Positions 10,053 through 21,176 of a stretch of DNA of 64,000 bases are shown here, in pieces (position 1 is the stretch's first letter; each line of letters begins with the position of its first letter). This DNA is from Saccharomycopsis malanga. Taxonomy: Eukaryota; Ascomycota; Saccharomycetes; Ascoideales; Saccharomycopsidaceae. The stretch is taken from NCBI GenBank assembly GCA_004014935.1, contig CP025323.1, positions 2,805,001 to 2,869,000 of the forward strand, in the 5' to 3' direction. Under the pieces are notes generated by a model. That model searched no databases. It saw nothing but the letters and a program-made list of their open reading frames with translations, and had not been told where the DNA came from. The position numbers were made by a program, and so were the translations under genes.

Positions 10053-13000
10053 ATGTCAAAGGCATACAAGCTTCAATTCAATGAAGCGATTATTTCCACT
10101 GTGAATAATCCCATTTCCCTGAAAGTGTTATTGAAGAGGCTTGCTAACCTCTCAGACGAGCTTTCGTCCATCGACCAAGACCATTGTGACACGGCTTCGT
10201 TGACGGATATCACAAAACAGTTGGTCAACAAAAAGCTTCGGCACAACGACCACGGCATTCAATCCTACGTGGCACTATGTATTGCTGAAATTTTGAGATT
10301 GTATGCTCCAGATGCACCGTACACTGCTGCTCAATTGACAGATATATTCAAGCTTTTTCTCAAAATGTTCAAGAACTTGGCAAGCGCACCTGACACAGCA
10401 CCATACTACCAGCAGAACTTTCAGCTCATCAAGAACTTGGCAGACGTACGGTCGATCATATTAATGACAGACTTGCCAAAGTCAGACCAGTTGATCGAAA
10501 GTTTGTTCAATTTGTGCTACAACGAGTTGGGGAAATCCAGAGACCTTGACCCAAAGTTGGTGCCTATAATCTCTGATATCTTAAGTGAGATAATATCTGA
10601 ATCTGACTCCATTTCCCAGTCGGTCTTGAAAATGATATTAAGTAAGTTTTTGAGTAATGCTGCCAGTGTGTCCGGCAGCCAGAAACCAACAATTTTAAGT
10701 TCCATTGTAAGCAGCAACCCTGCCTTTGCATTTACAATTGCCATTTGCGAAAACAATCCCGAAAGAATGTCCAGACAGGTTGCTCAGTTCTTCTCGGAAG
10801 TGTTGTACGAAAACTATGGACAAGGTCTAGATGAAGATGAAGCGTATGACAGCGATAGCAACAGTAAAAACCCCAACCATCTTAATGCGGTCTCCTTGAA
10901 AAACTTGGTCAAGATACATAAGCTTCTTGAGGAAATATGGAAGTATGTGCCTGAGATATTGTCCTCTGTGATGGGATTTATCGATTCCGAGCTCTCCGCG
11001 GATAACGAGAAAATACGGGTGTTGGCAACAGAAAGTGTGGGGCATATTGTTGAGTTTCTGCCAAGCAAGTTGAGTTTTATAGCCACACACAAGGAAACCT
11101 GGAACAATTGGACCAAGAAAATCTTGGACTCCTCTGCAGCTGTGAGAACAAAATGGATACAAATTGCCTCCAAAATATTAACCTCCAGATTCGATCTTAT
11201 CCAGAATATATCAAACGGTATTGTTAAAGCACTCATTGACACTGATGAGAAGGTAAGACTCAATGCGGTCCGTTCTGTAGCAGCAAACTTACCTGGACTC
11301 ATTTTCCTGGCAAAGTTCAGCAACAATCTCACTATTCTCAATACATTGGGCCAATTAGCAAGAGAAAAAAACCAAGAAATTCGCAATGAGTCTATCAAAT
11401 TGTTAACACATCTCTACAATCTAAAGTTTGAGGAATTGTTAAATGAAGAAGAACTGTCTGAGCTGTCAGAGGGTGACAATGAGGCAGATATAACTACGAC
11501 AGGAAGTTTGCGGAAACTCATAGGATGGATTCCTGACCACATCATATCTCTTATTTATATCAATGCCAAAAGCATCAATTATTTAGTTGATGTTGAACTC
11601 ATAGAACACATCTTCACCACTGACTGTAATACCACTTCCAGAGTGCAGCGACTTTTATATATCATTGCTAATCTCAACGAAAAGTCCAGAACCGCCTTTT
11701 GGGCTATCAATAAGCGGCAAATCCAGCTCTCCAGTGTGATTTTGCAATTTTTAAAGATGATAGAGGTCTACCATAGCAGTAATAGACCGCTGGTAGAGCA
11801 AAAGTTGGAGAAAACAATCAATTGGTTGGTAGCTACCTTACCTGACGAATTGAACTCATTTAATGTATTTATAAAATTTGTCAAGTTGAATAACAAGAGA
11901 TTTTCCCACTTGATAAAGCTCTGTCTCCTGACTGACAGTAGCATCGATACTATTAAGAACTCATTCAAAGAATTATTTGCTAAAATGAGTGACTCTAAAG
12001 TAATCAGTACTACATCGGGTAATGACGACTCGGTATGGAGTAGTGACGTCCCTGTAACAACCACAGAGTTTCTAGAGACTTGGAAGCTCACATTGTATCG
12101 TGCTTCTGTCATATATTATAATAAAAGCAACATCAATGCTATTATGCAATTCACTAAGGACGAGAATAGCAAATATCATCGGGTGTCCTCCCAGTTAATT
12201 GAGCAGATCTCAACAGCATTGCCAAAGGTCTTTGAGTCACATATTGATGAACTTGTACAACTCATGTCTCAATCAGATGTTTCTAGCCGTTCGTCAATCG
12301 ATACAAGCAAACGATCATCGATTGATACATACAAAAGCATATCAACTGATACAACTAGACAATCTATACCTGATGTCAAAAGGCAATCCATTATTGATGT
12401 TAAACAAAGAAACAATGAGAGCCTTGTCAATACTTTAAAAACTTTATATCATTTCTTTGTTAAATACCCTCAATATTTGCCGCTACAGAATGACGGTTTC
12501 ATACACTCTATAGTTGGAACTGTGACTGACGGGACCCCTTTGGAAGCCAAGTACGCAGTGAGGTTGCTCCGGCTTGTGGATGACCAAAAGTCTGACAATT
12601 ACTACTTGAAAAAGATCGTGGGAACAATTTTACCGTTAAATAAAGAAAATTTTAAGTTTCCAACCCATTTATCAGTGATATCGGAGCTTTTTCTTCAAGA
12701 GCCAGAACTTATTGAGCTGGAAGCATCTGATATAACTTCGTATGCCATCAAAGAAGTGCTTTTGACTAACCATACGTTGGCCGATCCAGAACAGGATCCA
12801 GCATGGATTACTGACGAGGAACTTGAGCTGGCCAACTATGACAACTGTTACGCTAAGATGCTTGCCTTGGAAGTGTTTGTCAACCGGCTCAAGTTCTACG
12901 AAAATCACAATTTGAAAAGGACAGAGTCTGGAAAAGTGGTCAAGTTGGATTCCAGCGAATTAGCAAATTTGGTTTTGAAATTATTGATATCTTGTATTGG

Positions 13001-14156
13001 AAATGGTGGGGAACTAGTAGCTTCCACTAATCCTACATATCCAACACCAACCCATTTTCAAGCCAGACTTCGACTTGCTGCTGGTCTAATGTTGCTCGAA
13101 TTGTCCAAGTTGCCGACTTATAACAAGATGCTAAAACCATCTACTATCAACAGGTTGGTGTATTTGATACAAGACGAAAATGTAGAAATTCGTAAGAACT
13201 TTATCAAATATTTGGAAACATACTTAAATGACGAGTTGATTTCCCAAAGATATTTGCCATTAATTTTCTTTGCTGCCCATGAACCAGACTTGCAGTTGAG
13301 AAATAACGTTAAAACATGGATCCAATCTTCTTTTGCTAGTCAGCTTTCTAGATCACTTTCCAATAACGATATTGGTTTTGAGAAAGCTTTTGTTCGTTTG
13401 CTTCACATGATTGGCCACCATCAAGAGTTTGTTGATTTAATCAACCAAGCCAGCAAAAAGCCTGAAGAAAACAAAACAAATGAAGACGAATCACCAAAAG
13501 AGAAGAGTGATAGTTTATTATTCCAAGCATATGCCTTTGCAGTACAGTACATTCTATTTTTCCTCGAAAATGTCCTAACTCAAGACAACATTTCTTTGCT
13601 CTTTTACTTTTCTAATCGCGTTAAGCAATATCGAGATGCTCTCATCTCTGACTTTGACTACGACTTGGCTGACGAAAACCAGCCTCCTTCCATCTATAAC
13701 ATCTACAGGATTGCGGACTTGTCAAGTTTAGCCATTAAGCTTTATCGTATGAAAAGAAATTGGGTAATACAAACGTTTCCGGGAAAACTTCAATTGTCCA
13801 AGGACTTGTTTGCTCCAATGAAATCTACTGTCGAAGCGCAGACGGTTGCTTCAAAAGTATTTATCCCAGAGAGTTTGGAAAAAAAGTTGGAGCTGTTTAT
13901 CAGAAACGAAATTGGGCTTTCGCATCACCATCCACATTTCAATGGAACAAAGAAGTCTAATGGAACCGGAATCAAGAGACTTGCTATGCAATCTGGCAAG
14001 AAATATAAGCCTACAAAGAAGCAAAAGTCTTTCAACAGGGAAAGTGAACCTTTGAGAAAGAGTGGTCGGATGACGAAAAAGATAAACTATGCGGACTCAT
14101 CGTCTGAGACTGAGGAAGAGGATGAGATTTTGGATGCCTCGATTGCTGATTATTGA
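10053..14156 (+). CDS. PDS5: Sister-chromatid cohesion factor Pds5
   Basis: The 1367-aa product is a HEAT-repeat protein; Pds5 binds the cohesin ring and regulates its loading, maintenance and release. The conserved N-terminal block near residues 55-90 (KKLRHNDHGIQSYVALCIA then EILRLYAPDAPYT) is the Pds5 signature, followed by long helical repeats throughout. Length is close to S. cerevisiae Pds5 (1277 aa). The C-terminus is basic (KKYKPTKKQKS) and ends in an acidic tail (SSSETEEEDE). A roughly 40-residue stretch near 745-785 holds imperfect copies of a short SSIDT-K-R-like unit, which looks like an in-frame minisatellite. The start ATG follows an upstream region with a cell-cycle box. No intron is seen. 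Confidence 0.88.
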   Translation: MSKAYKLQFNEAIISTVNNPISLKVLLKRLANLSDELSSIDQDHCDTASLTDITKQLVNKKLRHNDHGIQSYVALCIAEILRLYAPDAPYTAAQLTDIFKLFLKMFKNLASAPDTAPYYQQNFQLIKNLADVRSIILMTDLPKSDQLIESLFNLCYNELGKSRDLDPKLVPIISDILSEIISESDSISQSVLKMILSKFLSNAASVSGSQKPTILSSIVSSNPAFAFTIAICENNPERMSRQVAQFFSEVLYENYGQGLDEDEAYDSDSNSKNPNHLNAVSLKNLVKIHKLLEEIWKYVPEILSSVMGFIDSELSADNEKIRVLATESVGHIVEFLPSKLSFIATHKETWNNWTKKILDSSAAVRTKWIQIASKILTSRFDLIQNISNGIVKALIDTDEKVRLNAVRSVAANLPGLIFLAKFSNNLTILNTLGQLAREKNQEIRNESIKLLTHLYNLKFEELLNEEELSELSEGDNEADITTTGSLRKLIGWIPDHIISLIYINAKSINYLVDVELIEHIFTTDCNTTSRVQRLLYIIANLNEKSRTAFWAINKRQIQLSSVILQFLKMIEVYHSSNRPLVEQKLEKTINWLVATLPDELNSFNVFIKFVKLNNKRFSHLIKLCLLTDSSIDTIKNSFKELFAKMSDSKVISTTSGNDDSVWSSDVPVTTTEFLETWKLTLYRASVIYYNKSNINAIMQFTKDENSKYHRVSSQLIEQISTALPKVFESHIDELVQLMSQSDVSSRSSIDTSKRSSIDTYKSISTDTTRQSIPDVKRQSIIDVKQRNNESLVNTLKTLYHFFVKYPQYLPLQNDGFIHSIVGTVTDGTPLEAKYAVRLLRLVDDQKSDNYYLKKIVGTILPLNKENFKFPTHLSVISELFLQEPELIELEASDITSYAIKEVLLTNHTLADPEQDPAWITDEELELANYDNCYAKMLALEVFVNRLKFYENHNLKRTESGKVVKLDSSELANLVLKLLISCIGNGGELVASTNPTYPTPTHFQARLRLAAGLMLLELSKLPTYNKMLKPSTINRLVYLIQDENVEIRKNFIKYLETYLNDELISQRYLPLIFFAAHEPDLQLRNNVKTWIQSSFASQLSRSLSNNDIGFEKAFVRLLHMIGHHQEFVDLINQASKKPEENKTNEDESPKEKSDSLLFQAYAFAVQYILFFLENVLTQDNISLLFYFSNRVKQYRDALISDFDYDLADENQPPSIYNIYRIADLSSLAIKLYRMKRNWVIQTFPGKLQLSKDLFAPMKSTVEAQTVASKVFIPESLEKKLELFIRNEIGLSHHHPHFNGTKKSNGTGIKRLAMQSGKKYKPTKKQKSFNRESEPLRKSGRMTKKINYADSSSETEEEDEILDASIADY

Positions 14157-14759
14157 CTAGTTGGTAGGTCAGTCTGTATGTCATTTTTCATCTCAATATT
14201 CACTTTCTATGTTACTTTAATAGTACTATCTTTATGCTATGATAATACCATGCTTTGCGCCTAATGTCAAATGGCTGTAAACTCAAATGATAAACCAGAA
14301 AAGAATAATTACGTATTATCTATTTACTCAAAACTATTCCCTTTCTTTTAAGGAGGATAATAGGCGAAATTAGTCAAAAGTACTGAAACACACTTAGTCA
14401 AAAATGCTAAAGCATATATGCTACAAAACAGCCCCCAAACCAAAATATGATATTACTAGACAAAAATCAAACGTGAAAAACGAAGAGATAAGTACAAGAC
14501 ATGAATGCAAAACCAGGGTACCCAAAACCAAAACAATCATCAAAGAGAAGTGATAGAAATAGAGAAATAAAGAAAGAAATAAACCCAAATACCGAAAATC
14601 CTACCCCAGAAAAAAAAATCCAAAAAGTAAAAAATGTTAATCACTAAGAGAAAATGTATGTGACAAGTAGTACCCATGCGAAAATGCTATCTTTTTGAGC
14701 AAGACAAAAGAACCTCTGGGTGAGACGTCAGAAGTAAAGACGATAAAGCAAAGTCACAA
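14157..14759. other. 3' intergenic region between PDS5 and the Yippee-family gene
   Basis: The two genes converge here. The stretch is A-rich on the plus strand and holds both 3' untranslated regions. I see no gene or repeat in it. Confidence 0.6.
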
Positions 14760-15270
14760 TCAATTTATTGAATCAAAGTTTGAAGGCATGTTGGAACCTG
14801 TAGCACCAGGTGTAGTAGCTGTGGATCCTGTGGTAGTTGCTGTAGATGCCCCTGCTGTGGCTGCACCACTTACCGCACTTTCAGAGTTTGGTTCAGTTGG
14901 CACTCCAGCAGGAATAGCAGAGTTACTCAAGTCCGAGCTGAGATGGTCGAGCGACATTTGTTCAGGTGAGTTATTGAATATAGCATTGCTAACTCTTAGC
15001 AAACTGCGGAAGCGAGGAAAGTAGCCTCTTGTATTGGGATGAAGTAAGTAGTAAGATTGTGGATCATCGTATCGGCTGTTGCCAGAATGATATGATGAGG
15101 TATCGTAACGTACATTGCCGAAATTAACTCTTCTAGGGCTTCTATGGTAATCCATAGTTTCATCTTCATTATTTTCTTCTTCTTCACTATAATTGTGACG
15201 ATGATAAAATAAAACGTCAGATTCTTCTTCACCACCATCTTCTTCAAGCTCTTCCTCTTCTTCAATTTCT

Positions 15271-15302
<32 letters not shown>

Positions 15303-16179
15303 GTCCTCTTGTTCCACCTCTTTATCTTCATTATCATCGGCCTCTTCACTTGTAACATAATGATCATCGTCATCATTCAACATGTAGCCCCGGTTTTCTT
15401 TATAAGTAAAGAAAGATCCTGGATCATGTCCATCTAGCTCATTACTGAAATAATAACGAAACCGGCCCGAATGTTTTGAGTTGGCCAACAAATCCTTTTT
15501 CATCTCAAAATAACGTGTGTTGTCTTTATATACCAACTTGTCCGGTATATCTACCGATACAAACCCATTTTTTGCCAAGTCAAAATACTTGTCTACGTTT
15601 TTCCAGGTATCAATACTGTTATTGGTAATGCGATAAGTGTTCTTGTTGAGTGACATGGCAAACTCTCTCAATCTTTCAGATGAAATTGACTGGTTTTTCA
15701 ACTGTAAGCCTCCTGAAGATTTGTCAGTTAAATATGACATTAGCGAATCTCCTGTTTTCAACTTTCTTATCAAATTCGCCTCAATTACAAAATGGTTCTC
15801 CTTGTACTTTTGCGAAGGAGAACTAGCATTGTAATATTTCCAACCAACAGTGGTAAAACACTGCTTACATCTAACATCTTTTATTCTGAAATAACCAGTC
15901 ATAAGATGTCTTAATTCAAACTCTCTTGGAACTACATAATTCATGAGTTTGCTTACAAAATACGCTTTACCATGAGACCCGGTAAACTCCTAAAAATTGT
16001 TAGTATGCGGTGAGATGAGATGAGCCAAAAAGAGAAATAAAATAAAATAAAATCATTAAGCTACATACGCCTGGAATGATCCAAGAGGAACTCAACAAAT
16101 GAGTAGAGCAATTTTTGCACACATAAGTGGTGCAAGTATGATTGAGATCATCAATTGTGTCGGTAACTTTGATACCCAT
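14760..16179 (-). CDS. Yippee-family zinc-binding protein with long acidic C-terminal extension (two exons)
   Basis: Exon 1 is 16179-16069, the intron 16068-15990 (79 nt, donor GTATGT, branch TACTAAC, acceptor TTTTTAG), and exon 2 is 15989-14760; the spliced product is 446 aa. The first 110 residues are a Yippee domain: C21xxC24 and C78xxC81 as zinc ligands, GSHGKAYF, ELRHLMTGYF, then VGWKY and SQKYKENHFVIEA. S. cerevisiae Moh1, the nearest known relative, is only 138 aa. Here about 335 residues follow, with a Glu-rich run near 255-290 encoded by a GAA/GAG microsatellite, a Tyr/Arg/Ser-rich stretch and an Ala/Thr-rich end. Yippee function is poorly defined; the fold is shared with cereblon and Mis18. 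The extension's role is unknown. Confidence 0.82.
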
Positions 16180-17545
16180 GTTGAATATTTTATAAATAGC
16201 ACTTTAGAGCCCTTAAGATGCGCTGCTTATCAAGAAAAAATGTGATATCACGGAGCGATATTGTATAGAAAACCCGGGATGATTAAGGACAATATGGATT
16301 AAACAACCAAGGGATTACCAGCAATGCAAACCTGTTGTGTAAAAATCACAAAATAACAACTCCAAGCAGCAAACCAAAAGTCCAGAGTTTAATATCTCCA
16401 GCACAAGGAAGGAAAAGGAACACTACCAAAGTCAAAAATAACCCTCCTGCGATGAGTATATGAGGGAAAGCAAGAAAACAACGCCCTTGGATAGCTACCG
16501 GGGAAAGTGAAATATTAAGCGCAAATAGAAAGCAAATAAATCCTTGAAACAACTGCCGTAGTGTTGAGCTTCAAAGACAAACAAAAATGGTCTTCATAAT
16601 AAGCCAAAACAGTGGCGAATAATAGGGATGAGTGCTTATTATATGAAAGCAGGTAATGTGATGCTTATATCCGTTACTGCACCGTTGGGAGGGTGTATGC
16701 ATGTGGGTGCATCTTGGCTTCATATATCATATGCGTGTGACACATGCCCCAGGTAGACCTGATTGGTTGTGGTGAATGGTTAGTATATAGAGAGGGGGTA
16801 TGGGTGATTATATAGTGTGTAAACTGTGTATGTTTATATTATAGAAGGCGTGTGGATATGATATTTGCTTGGGGCCTTTAATAAAGGGAATGGCGATGCA
16901 AGGTGGAGGTGAGTAAAATGATTTTGATGATCATGTAGATAAGAAGTTTATTCAGTCCAGTATGTTTAAGATAATTGATTACATCTGGATGTCTGAGGAA
17001 AAGTCTAGGCTCTTATGTTTTGTAGCTTTAAAAATAAAAAATTGATTTGAACATTGAAAAGGAGTTTATTGAAAGTAGACAACAATTGTTTGTGAAAGAT
17101 GGATAGCAGCACTCTTCTTTTTGTTAAACATTCCAATTGTAGAATCAAGTCAATGCTTGTAATACTTTGAATTACTATGAACAAAAGACCAGCTCCAAAA
17201 GCTAAACTTATTTACCTTGGCAACTAGTTTGAAAAATTTATCAAATTCATTTTTGATTTTTTAATACAAGTGGTTTCTTGACCAATATACAGCAACAGTT
17301 TAGTATTATTCACTTCTACAGTCTTTTCTTGTCTATATATCAACTTGTTGCCTTACTATTCACACGTTCTGTACATATTCTTCTTCCTATTCTCATTATT
17401 AACAACATTGCAACACTTCTAGCAAAATATTTTTTTCAATCAAATACGCCCAACTGTCACTCTTCTACGGACAAAATACGTATATACATCGTTATATTAA
17501 TACTATGCAAAGAAAACATTATGTACAGAAGAATCAGGCAGTGCT
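16180..17545. other. Gene-free intergenic region
   Basis: About 1.4 kb between two minus-strand genes. A 68-codon hydrophobic frame at 16346-16552 (-) lacks an ATG and has no recognisable family. The 16600-16900 part is G-rich on the plus strand. The far end is the 3' flank of the uL22m gene. No RNA gene or repeat was recognised. Confidence 0.5.
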
Positions 17546-18541
17546 CTACCACTTGTAGAACCCTGGGGCAACTCCTCTGATGACTTCACTTGGAAGCTGT
17601 TCCCAAGGCTTTTGTTTGGCTTTCTTAACTGCTTGTTCGTATGCCAATCTCTTTTTAGTTTGTTCGCTCTTAAGGACCACTCTGACATGTGCATATCTAT
17701 GAGTAATCAATCCTACTCTTCCTCTTCCCTTGAACTCCATTCTCTTCATAATCTGACCGTCGTTACCACTCCAGATTTGGGCAATGTAAAGCTTGTTGGC
17801 ATCAAGATTGACCTCCTTTGCCTTTTCAAGAGCCTCTTCCAACAATTCTCCTACACTTTTGGCCACCTTTTTGGTGCTGAAATGACATTGATTGATCGCT
17901 TCCTTCAACGGTAGTTGGTTAAGTAATCTAGTCACCAACGTGACTTTCTTGGTTGAAGACTTTAATCTGTACGACTTGAGATATAAACTAGGCTCCAACA
18001 CCTCAATCTCTTCTTTTTTCAAAGTTAATTTATATTGTTCACCGTTTTCCAACTTGATGGTTTCCCCATTCTTGAAGAACCCGTTCTGAGCTACATTGGC
18101 TAAATACACCTGTTTTTTCAACGGACTCAACAACTCGTCCACAGCAATCAAAGGCTTAAAAACCTCTTTAAGATGATCTTTCAAAATGTTATCGTTTTCA
18201 GGAAAAATAGTCTCTTTGGCATGTATTAATTTTTTTTCATCTTCTTCCGCTTTGGATAACACTTCAGTATCAGTCTCTTCTTGAGTATCCAGACCAATCG
18301 AGTTTGCATGCTTTGCAAGCGCAGAGAGTTTCGATGCTTCTTCAGAATCAGTTAAATCTCCAAACAAAGACGACCGCTTTTCATTGAATGTCTTCATACA
18401 AGTGTGAAATTGAGACACCGACTGTAGGGCCATCCGCGGCACTCTATTACTATTGCCCTGGCATAATATTCTGCTTGCGTTTGAAGCATTTCTACCAACA
18501 GCGACACACGCCCTCAAACCAAGCATAAATATCCCACTCAT
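17546..18541 (-). CDS. MRPL22: Mitochondrial large-subunit ribosomal protein uL22m
   Basis: The 331-aa product has an N-terminal stretch rich in Arg, Ser and Ala with few acids, as expected for a mitochondrial targeting sequence, then a charged linker and a uL22 domain from about residue 175. The conserved C-terminal hairpin is clear: KLYIAQIWSGNDGQIMKR, GRGRVGLITHRYAHVRVVL. uL22m lines the exit tunnel of the mitoribosome. Length is near the S. cerevisiae protein (about 309 aa). The ATG at 18541 gives a proper presequence. No intron is visible. Confidence 0.88.
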   Translation of the reverse strand: MSGIFMLGLRACVAVGRNASNASRILCQGNSNRVPRMALQSVSQFHTCMKTFNEKRSSLFGDLTDSEEASKLSALAKHANSIGLDTQEETDTEVLSKAEEDEKKLIHAKETIFPENDNILKDHLKEVFKPLIAVDELLSPLKKQVYLANVAQNGFFKNGETIKLENGEQYKLTLKKEEIEVLEPSLYLKSYRLKSSTKKVTLVTRLLNQLPLKEAINQCHFSTKKVAKSVGELLEEALEKAKEVNLDANKLYIAQIWSGNDGQIMKRMEFKGRGRVGLITHRYAHVRVVLKSEQTKKRLAYEQAVKKAKQKPWEQLPSEVIRGVAPGFYKW

Positions 18542-20868
18542 CGTCTACTGTTAGAAACCTATCAATAAAACCTCTTCAACTGCTCGATTTGATTTGATGA
18601 AATGATAATTTTTTCATCATAAAATTTGTCCTACCTTTGAAAAATGTGCATAAATTGCTAAGCGCGCATACACTTGTTTATATGCCTGTGAAGGCCTATT
18701 AGTATGTTCAATGCATCTATATTTGATTTAAGTATAAGTTTGGTCTTTTGAAATTTGAATATTACCAATTCAAAGGTGTAGTGTTTAAGATTGAAGTTGT
18801 TATCAGAATATGGCCCGAGACTTCATGTATTTTATCAGTCTAAACATTTGGATCTTTTTTAAACAATACCTGCGCTTATCTATTCTCGTCATCTAACACT
18901 GTATAGTAATTTTTTCAAAAGTTTTTGTAGTTACATTACAATTACAATTTGTCAATAATAACAGTAGTAGTAATAATAATACAATCAAGCCTAGTATTCG
19001 TTATATTAGTTCAACACTCATTTCAAATAAGGTACAACTATAAGCCTGTTGTATGAATAAACCTAAACTAACAAATGTAATTTTTTGCTTCAATATTTAT
19101 TCAGGCTTGCATCAATAAAACTCTTTCAATACATTTGAAATACGCTTGCATTAAAAACTGAAACTTGCCTCATAATCTTGGGAAAAAAGCAGCCAAAGTT
19201 TTTTTAGAATGGACTCTGCAGAACCGAGATATAAGGCTTATTGATAAGAAAATTGAACTTTACCTAACCCCGTAAAATACTCAATGTGTACAGGAACTGC
19301 TACATGCTAGTTTGACAATATATAGTGATTTTTTATCAAAAGTGAGTTCCTCCGAGAACCTATAGTAAACAATACTTTTTGTATATCTTGAGATACACAT
19401 TTCTGTAGGTTAAAAACTCATTGAAAAGCTGGGTAAACCATTGGTAAAACTAAGAGCTGTAAATACCTATGAAATAAAGTCAATAAATAAAAGTCGATTT
19501 TTGGCAAATTTTGTGTTAATTTCGACAAAATGACACTTCTCACTACTAAACAATTTAAAAAACCTAAATCTCAAAATACATTACACAGTAATAAAACTCT
19601 AGAGCCTTCAGAGTATATGAATATAACTTTTGTATGGTTTGTGTTGCTGTAAAGGCTCTAAAATTTGATTTAAAAGAACCAACTTTTTGTCAAAATTGAC
19701 AATTTTCTGTTATATCAAACATTTATTCGAAACTCCAATTTTTTTATAATAAATAGTTCAATTCTATAAGACAAACAATCCAGCATGTTATTTCACGTAT
19801 TTTTTAATCAAATTACCTAGGAAAGCACTGATTTAATTTAATAAAACCTTGGTTGATTATTCCAAAACGTCGAGAGCGCGAATCGAGTCCCAAAACCCAA
19901 GGTGAGGAACGCCACACTTATTTTCCCACACTATTTTGAGTGGCGCATGGCTCAACCAACTTGGCCACTTGGCAATAGTAAAGCATATAGCCATATTTTG
20001 TTAAAAAAAGAGAATGTCTTTACTTTTCGAGGGTATTTTTTGGCGATTAATATGCTCAATTTTTGCTAGGTGTATGAGCAGAAAATATGCCTATTATCCA
20101 ACTTGAGTCAGGCCAAAGAGCTGCTACAGCCAATACCTATGTATGTGTTAAATGTTTTAGATATTATCGATAATGCTTCACATTGGTTGATATTAATAAC
20201 TTCCTATATTTAGAGCCAAGAACATTTCAGTTTAGTTGTAAACATTCAACACCCTTAGTAACTAATATTTCAGAAAAGGTATTTCAACTATTGCTAAAGA
20301 AATTTCAAAAAAAGTAAAAAAGATCAAAGAAAAATGACATTCAAATTAAGGCTGATTAAACTATCATTCATTAGTATAAACAAGCTCGTTTCAGCATATT
20401 ATGAACTACTCAATACAGAATATTCCTATACAACTGAAAAATATCACATCAGTTCAATATAGCTTACTTATAATTATATGCAAAGGCTGATATAAACTTA
20501 TAATCGAAAACTTAATATAACAAGCAGATAAATGTAAATGACTAGGAAAAATATATGAAAAAATATGATAACATGAATAAAAAAACAAAAAGCACATAAA
20601 GTATTTCTAAAGTGTCATTAAACATTACTAATAAGGACAATGTATTTTTATACCAATGACCATCTACAACACACCCAACTGCTCAGTTTCTGAAAAAAAA
20701 AATCACTCCTATTTTACGCTGTGAGCAGCAAGACAAACCAAACCAAGGAAATTTAGTACAATCTCTTGCTGTGATTAATATGTTAAATTATTTTCGAACC
20801 ATTGGCCTTTTTGATGATAATAATCTGACTCTTTTGAATTACTTTAATTTTACCAAACAACCCAGCAA
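18542..20868. other. AT-rich gene-free stretch of 2.3 kb with one tRNA-like relic
   Basis: No open reading frame of interest occurs on either strand in this strongly AT-rich stretch. Near 19845-19975 there is a GC-richer island with inverted repeats and a box A-like TGGCCAAGTTGG on the minus strand (entered separately). It is too short and too plain to be called a centromere from sequence alone. Confidence 0.5.
19896..19974 (-). pseudogene. tRNA-like relic (tentative)
   Basis: Read on the minus strand, TGCCAAG is followed by TGGCCAAGTTGG, a full match to the box A pattern, and the segment closes with CTTGGG after GTTCCTCAC, where a T-arm would be. CCAAG/CTTGG can pair as an acceptor stem and CACT/AGTG as part of an anticodon stem. 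The D-stem and box B do not pair or match well, so this is at best a decayed tRNA or another tRNA-derived element. Confidence 0.25.
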
Positions 20869-21176
20869 CTACTCTTCATCGTCGAACCCTTTTAGATCCT
20901 TGTTTCTGGTCTTAGGTATTGGGTAGGTGGCAGGAATTGGCTCATGGTCTGGATACAAAAATTTTCTTCTCAACGGGGTTCCGGCAAACAAAAATAATGG
21001 GCCCATTAAACCCAAAGATACTGCATAGAACAAATGTGGTCTGTTGTGTGCATAATAACGTAACCACTACAGCTTGTTAGTATTGGCTCTTTACTGTCAA
21101 TCTCTGATAACGCATTGATACATACACGAATTGGCTGCTTGAAATAAACTGGAACTTCGCTTGAAACAGTGGACAT
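20869..21176 (-). CDS. Complex I accessory subunit, NDUFA3/NI9M-like (two exons)
   Basis: Exon 1 is 21176-21126, the intron 21125-21067 (59 nt; GTATGT donor, TACTAAC branch, TGTAG acceptor), and exon 2 is 21066-20869; the product is 82 aa. It reads MSTVSSEVPVYFKQPIR, then WLRYYAHNRPHLFYAVSLG, one membrane segment, PLRRKFLYPD and IPATYPIPKTR. The pattern of an aromatic-rich start, a single membrane helix beginning with GPLF, then P-x-R-R and PxTYPxPK is that of the fungal 9-kDa subunit of NADH:ubiquinone oxidoreductase (NI9M, mammalian NDUFA3). The subunit sits in the membrane arm of complex I in the inner mitochondrial membrane. S. cerevisiae has lost complex I, so this gene argues for another yeast lineage. 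Confidence 0.75.

Noticed and set aside
16346-16552. Hydrophobic 68-codon frame on the minus strand
   Set aside because: It begins at TTG with no ATG, no plausible upstream exon with donor and branch site was found, and no family fits.
16600-16850. Possible upstream exon, because TACTAAC occurs on the minus strand near 16785
   Set aside because: The following sequence has stops in all frames and no matching exon.
18542-20868. Possible centromere in the AT-rich desert
   Set aside because: Length and composition alone cannot show this; no large inverted repeats or other marks are present.
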